Origin: Choristoneura fumiferana
Taxonomy: Eukaryota > Arthropoda > Insecta > Lepidoptera > Tortricidae
Reading direction: 5' to 3'
Assembly (NCBI RefSeq): GCF_025370935.1
Contig: NC_133472.1
Span: 893,532 to 957,531, forward strand
DNA: 64,000 nucleotides
Part shown: piece by piece, positions 51,901 to 61,989 of the stretch
Numbering within the stretch: position 1 is the first letter of the stretch
Layout: each line of letters opens with the position of its first letter
Position numbers and translations under genes: made by a program
The notes under the pieces: model-generated
Seen by the model: the letters and a program-made list of their open reading frames with translations, nothing else
Databases searched by the model: none
Told to the model about the DNA's origin: nothing

Positions 51901-53701
51901 TGAAAAAACACACATTTTTTTAACGATTAAATCGATTGTGCTCTGATTCTGAGTTGGAAAAACCAATTTTACCCAAATATTTAAAAAAAACAGGTAGACA
52001 GCATTAATATCTGCCACAGAGCGTGCAAATATCTGACACTAGAATAGAGTCGTATGTCACGGTGGTGTCCGGATTGTTCGATGAAGGAAAGACAGAATCA
52101 TAGTGATATTTATTTATGTATAATAAAAACACCTGCACAAACAGACTTTAAGTATTAAAAGGTATGCTTTAACACTGTATCAAGTTATAAATACAAAATC
52201 ACTTACGTTTCCGTGCAGTTCTTTATTATATAAATCATTGGAATCCAGCAGTATTACGATCTAATGATCTTATGACCATTCACAAATGCACATCACAGTA
52301 AAATATAAAAACTTCCCTCGATAGAGGTAATTATGGCTTATTATGAGATTTAAGGAACAGGATAGAAGAAAGGTATGTTCAGCTCGAGCTCTGAATAGAA
52401 TGGCTACTGACGTAAATTGCGGTGTAAAGAAAAAATTTGAATTTAAATGTATTTTTCGGTGCTAAACCTACAGTACAAAGAGTTAGGATAACGAGCTGTA
52501 TGACATCGTTACAGTATCAGATATTTATGCACTCTTGTTGCGTCAGATATTGGTGCTGGTGACTGTACACTTTTTTTTTAAACTTTCAGATATATCTTCT
52601 TTCTTCTGCCATACACATTTGTTTGTACTTAAAATTTAGATTTTTTCACTGCTTCAACATTAATTCTGAACAAAAAAATCAAAAACAACTATACAAAAGC
52701 AAGGACCTAATGTCTTTGGCTTTTAAGGTGCCTCAACCCTAAAAAAAACTGGGCATAACCTTCCACAGCTTAGCCACCCCGTCTCGTCCATTGATCCTGT
52801 GGTACAACCAGTCGTCTAACCCCGAGCTGAGTCTGCTGCTAGCGCCCCTCCGGCAGGCGGGGGCCACGTCCGGGGACCCCCAGAAGGCCCTCCACATGAT
52901 GAGGTCCATAAAGAGTCCCGCTGAGAAGGAGCTCATGAAAGAGACATGCTACATCGGCAGCCAGGCTATCAATATGGCCATGGCTGTCACTAAACCTGGT
53001 GAGTTATCCGTAAAGACTGGTCATAAATGAGGGCTATCGTTTTTTGTCTCACTAGATGGCGCACTGTTGCGTGAGGTTTTTAAGTATGGCTTTCAAAGTC
53101 TGTTACGGGCGTGAAAAACAAAGTTTAGATTAAAATCATATTTAATACACCTTAAAACCGCACCATAAAAATATCGAGCATGCCACAGTGTTGCATAGTC
53201 CCCGTTTTGTTCGGAAAAAAGGGAGGACAAAGGTTTCCGAAAGACAAAACTGTCTCAAAACACAGACATTCATTGCCCCGGAACGCATATTTGCCATAAC
53301 TAATTTCAGATATTGCAAAATATTCACAAAATTATTCTAATTATAAATAAACCCGCGTAGCTCACCCAAATCTATGAGATTTGACATTTCGGAGACCTCA
53401 CGCTACACTAGCGCCTCTAGCGGCGAATTCATACGCGATAGCCCTCATTGGTGTGAATTGTCCCGTGATATTTATATTTATTTATAACCAGCTCAATGAA
53501 CTGTGCAGCTAATTGAACACCTTCATGTGTCAGGCGTGTGCGAGCACTATCTGACAGCGGTGCTAGATTACAGCGCGCGCGTGGCCGGCCGGAGCACCCG
53601 GCCTTCCCGCGGTGGTCGCCGGCGGCGCCCGAGCCACGCACATACACTACGTGACCAACAATCAGCTGCTGACTGGCGAGGATATGGTGCTGTGGACTCT
53701 G
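48878..53701 (+). CDS. XPNPEP3: Xaa-Pro aminopeptidase 3 (mitochondrial), first six exons
   Basis: M24B metallopeptidase; known relatives (human XPNPEP3, yeast Icp55) trim N-termini next to proline or after mitochondrial import. Exons: 48878-48911, 49121-49388, 50358-50507, 51543-51678, 52769-52998, 53534-53701. The start MHSLRRTLLSTG is short, Arg/Ser-rich and acid-free, as in a mitochondrial presequence. Family landmarks: GQPTCHTHPHM, IPYVFRQNSDFFYLTGC, SILFVHDKDSHAELW, EGPRTGCASAAKLFAVDEA, SIKSPAEKELMK, AVVAGGARATHIHYVTNNQ. Five single bases are missing (one in exon 2, one in exon 4, three in exon 6). About 330 aa are present. The metal-binding C-terminal third (human total 507 aa) was not found in the window. 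Confidence 0.93.
49121..49388 (+). CDS. XPNPEP3: XPNPEP3 exon 2 (one base missing)
   Basis: Acceptor TTTTTTTTAG, donor GTGAGT. It encodes KSRRKITRRPEQSIRCMS and GIMGQPTCHTHPHMIPP, then slips frame near 49285 and continues PDMRYYSNGYKERREILVQK. One added base gives 269 bp and the phase 0 exit that the next exon needs. Confidence 0.92.
50358..50507 (+). CDS. XPNPEP3: XPNPEP3 exon 3
   Basis: 150 bp = 50 codons, acceptor TATTCCAG, donor GTTAAT. It encodes AAHKQYMSDKIPYVFRQ and NSDFFYLTGCLEPAAVLV, the N-terminal creatinase-like domain. The frame is intact. Confidence 0.95.
51543..51678 (+). CDS. XPNPEP3: XPNPEP3 exon 4 (one base missing)
   Basis: Acceptor CGCCCCAG, donor GTAAGG. It encodes SILFVHDKDSHAELW; then the printed frame turns to RARAPAAR. 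One added G at 51585-51590 restores EGPRTGCASAAKLFAVDEAR, which matches the family LWDGPRSG motif, and gives the phase 2 exit required. Confidence 0.93.
51993..52568 (+). mobile_element. MITE family C, copy 3, split by a 459-bp insertion
   Basis: Left part 51993-52054 and right part 52514-52568 together equal one family C element with some loss. The interruption at 52055-52513 falls within the sequence GTCGTATCAGA of the intact copies. Confidence 0.72.
52055..52513. mobile_element. 459-bp insertion with TG...CA ends, possible solo LTR
   Basis: Begins TGTCACGGTGG and ends ATCGTTACA, flanked on both sides by GTA. TG...CA ends with a short duplication resemble a solo LTR, but the duplication is only 3-4 bp and no primer-binding site is present, so this is a weak call. 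Confidence 0.35.
52769..52998 (+). CDS. XPNPEP3: XPNPEP3 exon 5
   Basis: 230 bp, acceptor CTTCCACAG, donor GTGAGT, phases 2 and 1. It encodes LATPSRPLILWYNQSSNPEL, KALHMMRSIKSPAEKELMKE and IGSQAINMAMAVTKP. IKSPAE is the hallmark at the start of the catalytic domain. A MITE copy begins only 28 bp after the donor. Confidence 0.95.
53026..53449 (-). mobile_element. MITE family A, copy 6
   Basis: Complete reverse copy starting 28 bp after the donor of XPNPEP3 exon 5. It is followed directly by a fragment of the S2 SINE tail (GTGTGAATTGTCCCGTGATA). Confidence 0.82.
53534..53701 (+). CDS. XPNPEP3: XPNPEP3 exon 6 (three bases missing)
   Basis: Acceptor ATGTGTCAG, donor GTACGG. It encodes VCEHYLTAVLDYSARVAG, EHPAFPAVVAGGARATHIHY and VTNNQLLTGEDMVL, ending at the VDSG just before the first metal-binding Asp. 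Bases are missing at about 53591, 53606-53611 and 53690. Adding three gives 171 bp and a phase 1 exit. Confidence 0.88.
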
Positions 53702-55779
53702 GTACGGCCTTCAACTTCATACATGTGCTCGACTAAACCCCCAACGCAAAAAGGCACCGTAGCTCTTAAACGGTGGACCGATTTGAATGCGTTTTTATTT
53801 ATTGAAAGCAGGTTTTCTGGCGATGGTCTTAGACATGTTTTATCAAAATCGGTTCAGCTGTTTTTGAGATATTGAACTTTGAAGTGACAAAGTCGGGGGT
53901 TTAAATTTTTTGTTGGTTAGGTTATTCTTGTCACTCGTTGCTATAGTTACTGTCTCCTGGATCACTCTTAAACCGTATGATATAGGATTCAAATTTGCCA
54001 AACATGCATTTAAATAATACATAATAATAAATAAATATCATAGTTCCAAACTAAGCAAAGCTTGTACTATGTATTCTAGGCAACGGAATAAACATACTTA
54101 TAGATAAATAATACCTTAAATCATATTAAGGGGGTTGCTCTTCCATACAAACCTACGGACACCCCGCATAGCTTCCACGGACATGTTTTCTTAGAGGATT
54201 TTTGAGAATAGTAAATTATGGATATGCTCTTCAAGCAAAATCCAAAAAAAAGTAACTTTATTGCATCAAAAGTGCAGCGTGATGCAGTAAATTTTGATGC
54301 ATTTTACCATTGTATGAGTACAACTGACAGTGTTCGCAGCGAGCATGTAGTGACATCTTATATGGGTGCGTGAGTCAGTGTCACAAAATCAAACTATTGT
54401 AAATAGGTATCGACTATTTCGTGTGGTCACGTGACCATCACCTTTGGCTCAGATAATACGACAACTAAATGAAGAAAGCATGAGATCACTGAGAGATCAA
54501 GTTCAAGTTTCTGAGTCTAGTATTTACTTTTTTTGTTTTTAAATCTGTTATTTTCGGAAGTTGAAACGCCTAAACTATTATTTCTGATTAATGCAAGGAC
54601 ACAAACTTTAAGCAGGACGAAAAACAGGTAAGTTACTTTTAAAATTGTCATTTAAAATAATAATTATTTAAGTAACAGACCCAGTCCTCGGCAAAAATTA
54701 TTTCATTGCATACTTTACATACATTATAATGCGGTGCTTCGATCTAGGACAAGTGGTTTAAATTCAACTTACAAATTCTGAACAGATATTAGTTATTTAC
54801 TCTTACGTAGACAGTAGCGCCACTAATTTATAAAGCATATATATTCTCACAATAAAAGGTGCTAGGTGTAATCACTAAACTAATTAGTTAAAAAATAAGG
54901 TCTACATTCAACATACATTGCATGTGTATGAATATCAAGTTTAACAGTGAGGCTCAAATAAATTCCTACATATCATCACGGCATTTTTACGGCCGCTAAA
55001 TCTAGGCTCAGTGAATAAAAAGGTTTTCACAATCGAAGTACTTTTCGTACCTTTTTATTATTATACTGGCTAGATAAGTAAATTTAAACGTCATTATAAT
55101 ACATTTTTGTCACAACGTCAAGTCAATGAGATTGATATTCAAAGCAATTATGTTTGAATAATTATGGTTTGAACACAAATCAAGAAGTCAAAAAGTTGGC
55201 GGACGAGAGGAAATTAGCAAGAGTGCAACTCTTAAACTATTTATGTATGTACGATTTGATGATGAGGATAACATATGTAATTGAATACACGGGTATGTTA
55301 ATTTTATCATTTTTGTCAGAAACATTAATATTTGTTACAAGAACACCAGAGACAGGGCTGTAAGAATTTCATTCCTACTGGGTGGCCAAAGTATGGCTTA
55401 TCGTGTGTACCAAACTTGTGGTCTGCAGCAACCTACTACGAAAACATACCAAATTTCCCTAACTCTTAGTTGCGCCGTGAACATTTTCACTCCATAGAAG
55501 TAAGTCGCTTCCCACCGTCTGTCTGCATATGTACGAGTATGTACTGTATGTACTCTATTATGAAGTGATTCAAGATTTTTTATTTTATTTATAAGTGTGA
55601 GAAACGGCAAGGGTTATGGTTTTGGAGCATATGTATAATAAGTCTTGTTAGGAGTGACACAGGTTGTTAATTTTATGCGTATGTGAGTCTGTCTGTGTAT
55701 CTTTCCGTCGGCCCATCCGTCCGTCCGTCTGTCGATCCGTCCATCTGTCTGTCCGTCTGTCTGTCTGTCTGTCTGTGAA

Positions 55780-56222
55780 GTGAAAACTACATCATTGATG
55801 ACATATGGATCCGAGACGTGGTGCTTTACTTTAGGCCTTATAAATAGGCTCAGAGTTGCTCAGCGAGCTATGGAGAGAGCTATGCTTGGGGTTTCTCTAC
55901 GGGACCGAATCAGAAATGAGGAGATACGTAGAAGAACAAGGGTCACCGACATAGCCAAGCGAATCAGCTCGTTGAAGTGGCAATGGGCCGGCCATATAGC
56001 ACGGAGAGCGGATGGCCGTTGGGGCCGAAAAGTTCTCGAGTGGAGGCCGCGGATCGGCAAACGCAGCGTAGGACGTCCACCAACAAGATGGACGGATGAC
56101 CTGGTTAAAGCCGCAGGTTCACGGTGGATGCAGGCCGCTGCCAGCCAAAGCAACTGGAAGTCTGTAGGGGAGGCCTATGTCCAACAGTGGACGTCCTACG
56201 GCTGAGATGATGATGATGATGG
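55780..56222 (+). mobile_element. RTE-type LINE 3' fragment
   Basis: Encodes MTYGSETWCFTLG, RVAQRAMERAMLGVSLRDR, SLKWQWAGHIARRADGRWG, VGRPPTRWTDDLVKAAGSRW and GEAYVQQWTSYG-stop, the C-terminal end of an endonuclease/reverse transcriptase. It is followed by (GATGAT)n, the usual tail. The catalytic domains are absent, so it is a 5'-truncated dead copy. Confidence 0.85.
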
Positions 56223-56826
56223 TGAATAAAGTTGTACCAACTGTACTTTAGTCGAAAATTTTACTATGACCTTTAAAATTTATAAGTATTTTATTGATAA
56301 TTAGAAGCAGAGTCTTGGGAAATAGCTCATGTTAGGAGATAGAGAGATCAGAAGAGGTATCGTTAGATTTGTCTCTGTTAGGCACTCCTAACACAGGTGT
56401 CACTACACAGGTTGTTAATTTTATGCGTATGTGAGTCTGCAGTCCTGGATTTATAAATAGGCCGTATAGGCCGCGGCCTAGGGGCGGCAGATTTGAAAAA
56501 AATATTATTTTAGAAAGTTACATAGGGCGGCGGATATAAAGTGGCCTACACTCATAAAAAAACATAAATCCGCCACTGTGAGTCTGTCAGTGTACCTTTC
56601 CGTCGCCTCATCCGTCCGTCCGTCTGTTGATCTGTCCATCTGTCTGTCCGTCTGTCTGTCTGTCTGTGTTTCGAAGTGAATCATTGTCCTATTTTTTTAA
56701 TGATTGTTTACCAACGCACACACCAAACCTTTTATCCTAAAAAGCTGAAATTTAAGATAAGGAAAATATGGGATTTATTATGTACCTACATAAAATTCTA
56801 CTGGTTCGTAACTATTATTTAGTTTT

Positions 56827-57290
56827 TAGGGTTCCGTACCTAAAAAGTGCCAACGGAACCCTATTGCTGAGACTCCGCTGTCTGTCTGTCTGTCTGTCCG
56901 TCCGTCTGTCACAGGGCTCTATCTCTTGAGTCGTAATAGTTAGACACTTTAAATTTTTACAGGTTATGTATTACTGTGGCCGCTATAACAACAAATACTC
57001 AAACCAGAATAATATAAATATTTAGGGCGGCTCCCATACAACAAACGTGATTGTTTAGCCGTTTTTTGCATGATGTTAATAACGGCAACAGGTAGACGCT
57101 TGAAATATTCACAGAATATTTAGCTGTATAATTACTTTAAAAATAAATAAATAAATTAAATAAAACAAATATTTAAGGAGGACTTCCATACAATAAACTT
57201 GTTTTTCTGGCCGCTTTTTTTTTTTTTATGTCTAATGTTGTATAGATAATGGTACGGAAGACATCGTGCGCGAATCCGACTGGCCAGTTT
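56827..57290. repeat. GGTTCCGTA-family repeat with (TCTG)n
   Basis: Begins AGGGTTCCGTACCTAAAAAG, then GCCAACGGAACCCTATTGCT, (TCTG)n and CACAGGGCTCTATCTCTTGA. It ends with CATCGTGCGCGAATCCGACT, often seen at the far side of the same repeat. Relatives: 31095-31320, 36425-36645, 58850-59400, 62900-62965 and 63460-63540. Confidence 0.6.
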
Positions 57291-57609
57291 ATTTTTAATA
57301 CCCAGGGTAGGTAGCATGGAATTCAATGTTATATATTTAATTTTACAACTCTATCTCCATATCACTAATCTCTGTAAATTGACATGCAGGCAGAAAGGAA
57401 TAGCAAAAATCTAAATTCAATATCAGGATATTTTGAAAAAGATAAGTATTGTTTACAAACCGATCTTAATGACGATGATGATGGTGATGATGATGATGAT
57501 GATGGTCGTATGTCATCGCTGCCGAATTCTTACTTTATTCAATGAAAGACATGGAGAAACTTTGTCACAAAGACTTAGTTCAGATAGTTTGATATTACGC
57601 TGTCCGTCC

Positions 57610-57890
57610 GTCTATTTCTATAGGATTACTTAAAACTGAAGCAAACTGAAGTGGCAGTGGGCCGGCCATATCAGCCGAAGAACCGATAACTGCTAGGGTA
57701 AACGAGTAAAAGCCTAGCGTGGCGTGGGACGCCCTCAGACTAGGTGGAGCGATGATCTTCACTGGGTAGCTGACAGTAACTGGATGAGAGTGGCCGAGGA
57801 TCGTGCTCAGTGGCGTGCAATTGGAGACGCCTATGTCCAGTAGTGGGCTAAGATAGGCCGATAATGATGATGATGATGATGATGACTTAA
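57610..57890 (+). mobile_element. RTE-type LINE 3' fragment, older
   Basis: GAAGTGGCAGTGGGCCGGCC and GACGCCTATGTCCAGTAGTG correspond to KWQWAGH and GDAYVQ; several frame breaks; ends in (GAT)n at 57868-57885. Confidence 0.7.
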
Positions 57891-59958
57891 ATAAGACAAA
57901 AATCCCACTCATATTATAAATGCGAAAGTTTGTTAGTCTGTTTGTTTATTTCTTTATTACCTTTTCACGTCTAAATCGTTGAACCGATTAGGATGAAATT
58001 TGGGATACAGATAGTTTGAGTCCCGTAGAAAAACATAGGGTAGTTTTTTTTAATCACATAATTCCCGCGGAATAGCTATAAACGAATTCTACGCGGACAG
58101 AGTTGCGTGCAACAGTATGTACATTAGGGAATTTACCTACTGATAGTCTGATTTACGTCCTTATGCTGTAACTAAAAGGCATCGGTCACTTGATTCCTCC
58201 ACCTAAGTATCTTATAGTCTGTCTGCTAATACTATTTCTGTATTTATTAATGCACAATTCCTTTCAGATTCAATGCTAACTAACTGCATATAACTTTGCC
58301 TGGAATCATTATATTGCGAAAGTAGCCATGGTGCTGTCATGCAATATTCAAGGTGAAGAAAAGAAGAAACGTTTAATGTTGATATGCAAGAAATTTAGGA
58401 ATATCCGACTGATTAGATTTATTTATTAACGCTGTGTTAAAAAGTTTGTTCTAAATAAATATGATGTACACAATGAAATAAAGTCTTCGTAGGCATCTTT
58501 CTTTTAGCGTTCCGTGGGTGGAATTTTAGTGGAGATTCTAAAACAAGAATACCAACAGTATGTAGTTTTTATTTGTTGAATGAAACTACAGTAATTTCAG
58601 ATGATGAGGTACATTATATATAAAGTACTATAAAACCGTACAACTTTGACTTTTGAGATAACTTTGCCCAAGTTGTCATTTTTTAAATATCTGAAATAAA
58701 ACAAAATTGACTGATTTGTGACCACTTTGTGACATGCACATTTCTAAATAATTTTTGTGCATTTTTTTCCTTTTGTCACGAATAAATCTTTTCTTTTCCC
58801 TCGATATTAGAATATTTCTTTATTCCTGACGGGAGTTACTTCTTCTTTTTAGGGTTCCGTACCCAAAGGGTGCCAACGGGACCCTATTGCTGAGACTCTG
58901 CTGTCTGTCTGTCTGTCTGTCTATCTGTCCATCCGTCTGTCACAGGGCTTTATTTCTTGAGCTGTAATAGCTACCCGTGTGATGTCGGGTTAGAATTAGA
59001 CCTCTCCATTTCTTCCGTGGATGTCGTAAGAGGCGACTGAGGACCGTAGCCATAGGCTAGCAACCTGTCACTATTGTACCGTTTTGTCAAACTTAAAACC
59101 TAAAATTGCTAAAAGTGGCTCCGAAGCTGTAAAGTTTCGTGTGCTTTGCATACCCATTTAGGCATACATGTTTGTGTGTGCTAGACACTTGAAATGTTGA
59201 CAGATTATGTAGGTATTACTGTGGCCTCCATAACAACAAATACTAATAATAATGTAAGTAAAATTAAAAATAAATGGAGTTGTCTTACAAGAAACGTGTT
59301 TTTTCCCAGCGTTTTTGGTTACTAGGCGTTGCTAAAACTATTAGTGAACTGTTTTAAAACATTGTACGTACGGAACCCTTCGTATGTACGAGTCCGACTC
59401 GAACTGGACCTTTTTTTATCCTGCTAAGGCCTTTTTGTTACAGCTTATATTTAACTCCGCGGGCAAAATAAATATCAAGGGCAAAATTGGACGGTTTTAT
59501 AGTACCAAAAAAAATAGTCTTCTATTTATAACAGAAAACGAACGACCAATAATTGAAGGATTTTAAATGTGTTTATGTATGTAGTAAATTATTTAATGGT
59601 GTTACATGACTGTCATGCAGCTCGTGAATTTGCTGCTCTGTATGTATGTGTGTTCTGGTGTTCTGAGTGACGATTAAATATTCACAGAAAAAAAACAACC
59701 AAAATATCTAAATATCTTACGACATTAATGTTTATTTGTTAGGCCTTTACCATATGTAATTTGACTTTTTATGAAAGTGCATTATTGAGGATTTCTGCAT
59801 GACACACACACACATGTGTCGCAGAAACACAGTTGTCTTGCACTTGTGTTTGCGGAGTGGCAAAGGAAAACGTTGAAGTTATTAATATGACTCAATCAAA
59901 TAAGTTTATACTTATGACCTAGTCTCTATCCCTTCGTGTTTGAACTTTTGTACAAAAT

Positions 59959-60430
59959 TGATGATGATGAAAAATTATGATGATGGTGATGATAATGACG
60001 GTGATTTCGATGTGATGATGATGATGATGATGATGGTGAGGATGGTGATGATGATGATGATGGTGAGGATGGTGATGATTGATGGTGACGGTGATAGTGA
60101 TGATGATGACGATGATGACGATGTTGATGATAATTGATGGCAATGGCAATGATGATCGTGATGATGGTGATGATAATATGACGATGGTTGATAGTGATGC
60201 GATGGTGATTAATTGGAGGTTTATGATGATGGTGATGCTGATGATAATAATAATGATGATGATGATGAGTATGATGATGGTCGATAGTGATGCGATGGTG
60301 ATGATTATGGAGGTATATGATGATGGTGATGCTGATGATGATAATGATGATAGTGATGATGACGATGATGATGTAGTGGATGTAAATAATTTAGGTGATA
60401 AAAATGATGTTGATGATGGTGATGTAAATG
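59959..60430 (+). repeat. Imperfect (GAT)n trinucleotide satellite, about 470 bp
   Basis: Continuous variants of GATGATGATGGTGATGATAA. Because the unit is a triplet, open frames appear on both strands (Met/Asp-rich forward; Ser/Ile/His-rich reverse). They are not genes. Confidence 0.9.
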
Positions 60431-61092
60431 GCCCGCTTGCTTTTTTCAAAAATTTAAGGAGCCGTTACTGTCATATTACATATTTACTTACTGGACAGTA
60501 CGAGGTTACTTCCTGGATACTTAGCCTAGTCTCCGTGATGCGTTACTTTCTGCGACGTTTTTGATGTTGTATTGGCAACATTTCATACCATTTTCGACAA
60601 AACATGTTTTCATATAAGTTATCGTAACCGAAGAATCTATAAGCGTACAATTTCGTACGTTTTTTCTGATTTACAAGAAATTTGAAAAGCAGACTGCTTC
60701 ATAGTGAAAAAGATAGCGCCCGCCAGAAAGTACTTCAAACTAGTAGAATTTTTTTTTATTTTTTTTTTAGTCGGTTCCATTTTTGTTAATAAGTTTTCAT
60801 GTACCTAAATTTTTTGATATGAGTGAATTCCATGCGACACCATGTCACCGCCAGGAAGTATGACACTCAACTTCGAAGCTGTCTCACCCTGGAGATCGCA
60901 TAGATCGATATATTTACTTGACATCTTATTCCGAAACTTATTTATTGTTTTGTCACTAGTAACGTCTAGCACAAGTCTTTTCGCGATAGTTTTAATCTTC
61001 TTCTACGTGAAACATAAACATTGTAGTAGAAAAATAGTAGAATTATTATATGTTCAATTTTTTTAACAAACGAGTTGGTGTTATGCTCTATG

Positions 61093-61323
61093 TCACAGGA
61101 TGACTAAATATTGACTATCCATATCGATAATAATATCACTCATGTTTAGACTTTGCTCATGTCTAGCTTTAGAGACATTCTTGACTGAGCCGGCCGCGAT
61201 AACAGTAGTAGGTAGTATGGCGTTCGTTTCGAGTGTCATTGCTACTGAACTGTCAGGTTGCCTTACAGAAGAAAAGGAAACTCGTGTAAAATGACAATCT
61301 CGCATACAGATACCCAGAATCAA
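61093..61323 (-). other. Unrecognised 76-codon reading frame
   Basis: An open frame with mixed codon use: MRDCHFTRVSFSSVRQPDSS, TLETNAILPTTVIAAGSVKN, ending IIIDMDSQYLVIL-stop. Unlike most frames in the window it does not overlap a known repeat. I recognise no family and see no clear splice acceptor in front of it. It could be the last exon of an unknown gene or chance. Confidence 0.15.
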
Positions 61324-61889
61324 GAACCAAAATCAGAAGAATTGTATAAGCTCATATTGATAATTTTTATTGTGAGCTTACTTTTTTTTAATTATGTGTA
61401 ATTATTACAAATTATATATTTTAAAGCTTCTAGGTACCTTGATTTTGTATTTAGGACTATTGCATGGTAGGTGCACGCGGCTAGTAGCTAGTTTTATAAG
61501 ATCTCCGCTTACAAATTGTATCTTCGCGTCACTGCTTTCATTATAGTGGCATCATAATAATGTTTGATTTTGAGTTGCATTACATTATAGGCACTAAGTA
61601 AGTATAGAAGTTAGGTTGGTCAAAACTGTCTTATTGGCTGTACATTAATTTTCATCCATCTAGTGTCCCAAATTTCAAATTTGTCAATTTTCAAAATCAC
61701 TCAATATGCTTGACTGAAATGTTTTGAATGAAATCTGGGCCATATTGTCCGAAATAAAGGTCTTTACTTATTATTGTAATAGCTGGTTCAGATTTTCGAT
61801 CACGAACCCATCTGGACCCGGTCATTTGAAAGGCATGGGACCACAGCCAACATATCTAATATAGATGAGATAGCAGAACTTTGGAGGTC

Positions 61890-61989
61890 NNNNNNNNNNN
61901 NNNNNNNNNNNNNNNNNNNNNNNNNNNNNNNNNNNNNNNNNNNNNNNNNNNNNNNNNNNNNNNNNNNNNNNNNNNNNNNNNNNNNNNNN
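61890..61989. other. Assembly gap of exactly 100 N
   Basis: A run of 100 N is the usual placeholder for a scaffold gap of unknown size. Sequence may be missing here, including later XPNPEP3 exons. The reading frame that appears to cross it on the minus strand is meaningless. Confidence 0.98.

Larger units (their letters stand above)
53702..61889. other. XPNPEP3 intron or downstream region, no exon recognised
   Basis: If XPNPEP3 continues, this is its intron. Contents: a SINE fragment (54030-54125), RTE LINE ends (55780-56222, 57610-57890), (TCTG)n-rich repeats (55680-55780, 56580-56670, 56827-57290, 58850-59400), and a trinucleotide satellite (59959-60430). I searched both strands by eye for the DxxR, HGxGH and GxExP-type metal-site segments of M24B enzymes and saw none. 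54130-55680 and 60440-61890 show no recognisable gene. Confidence 0.5.

Noticed and set aside
55154..55363. 69-codon plus-strand frame with hydrophobic stretches
   Set aside because: AT-rich, no recognised motif, no splice context and not close to XPNPEP3 family sequence; probably chance.
59919..60564. Long Met/Asp-rich and Ser/Ile/His-rich frames on both strands
   Set aside because: They are translations of an imperfect GAT trinucleotide satellite.
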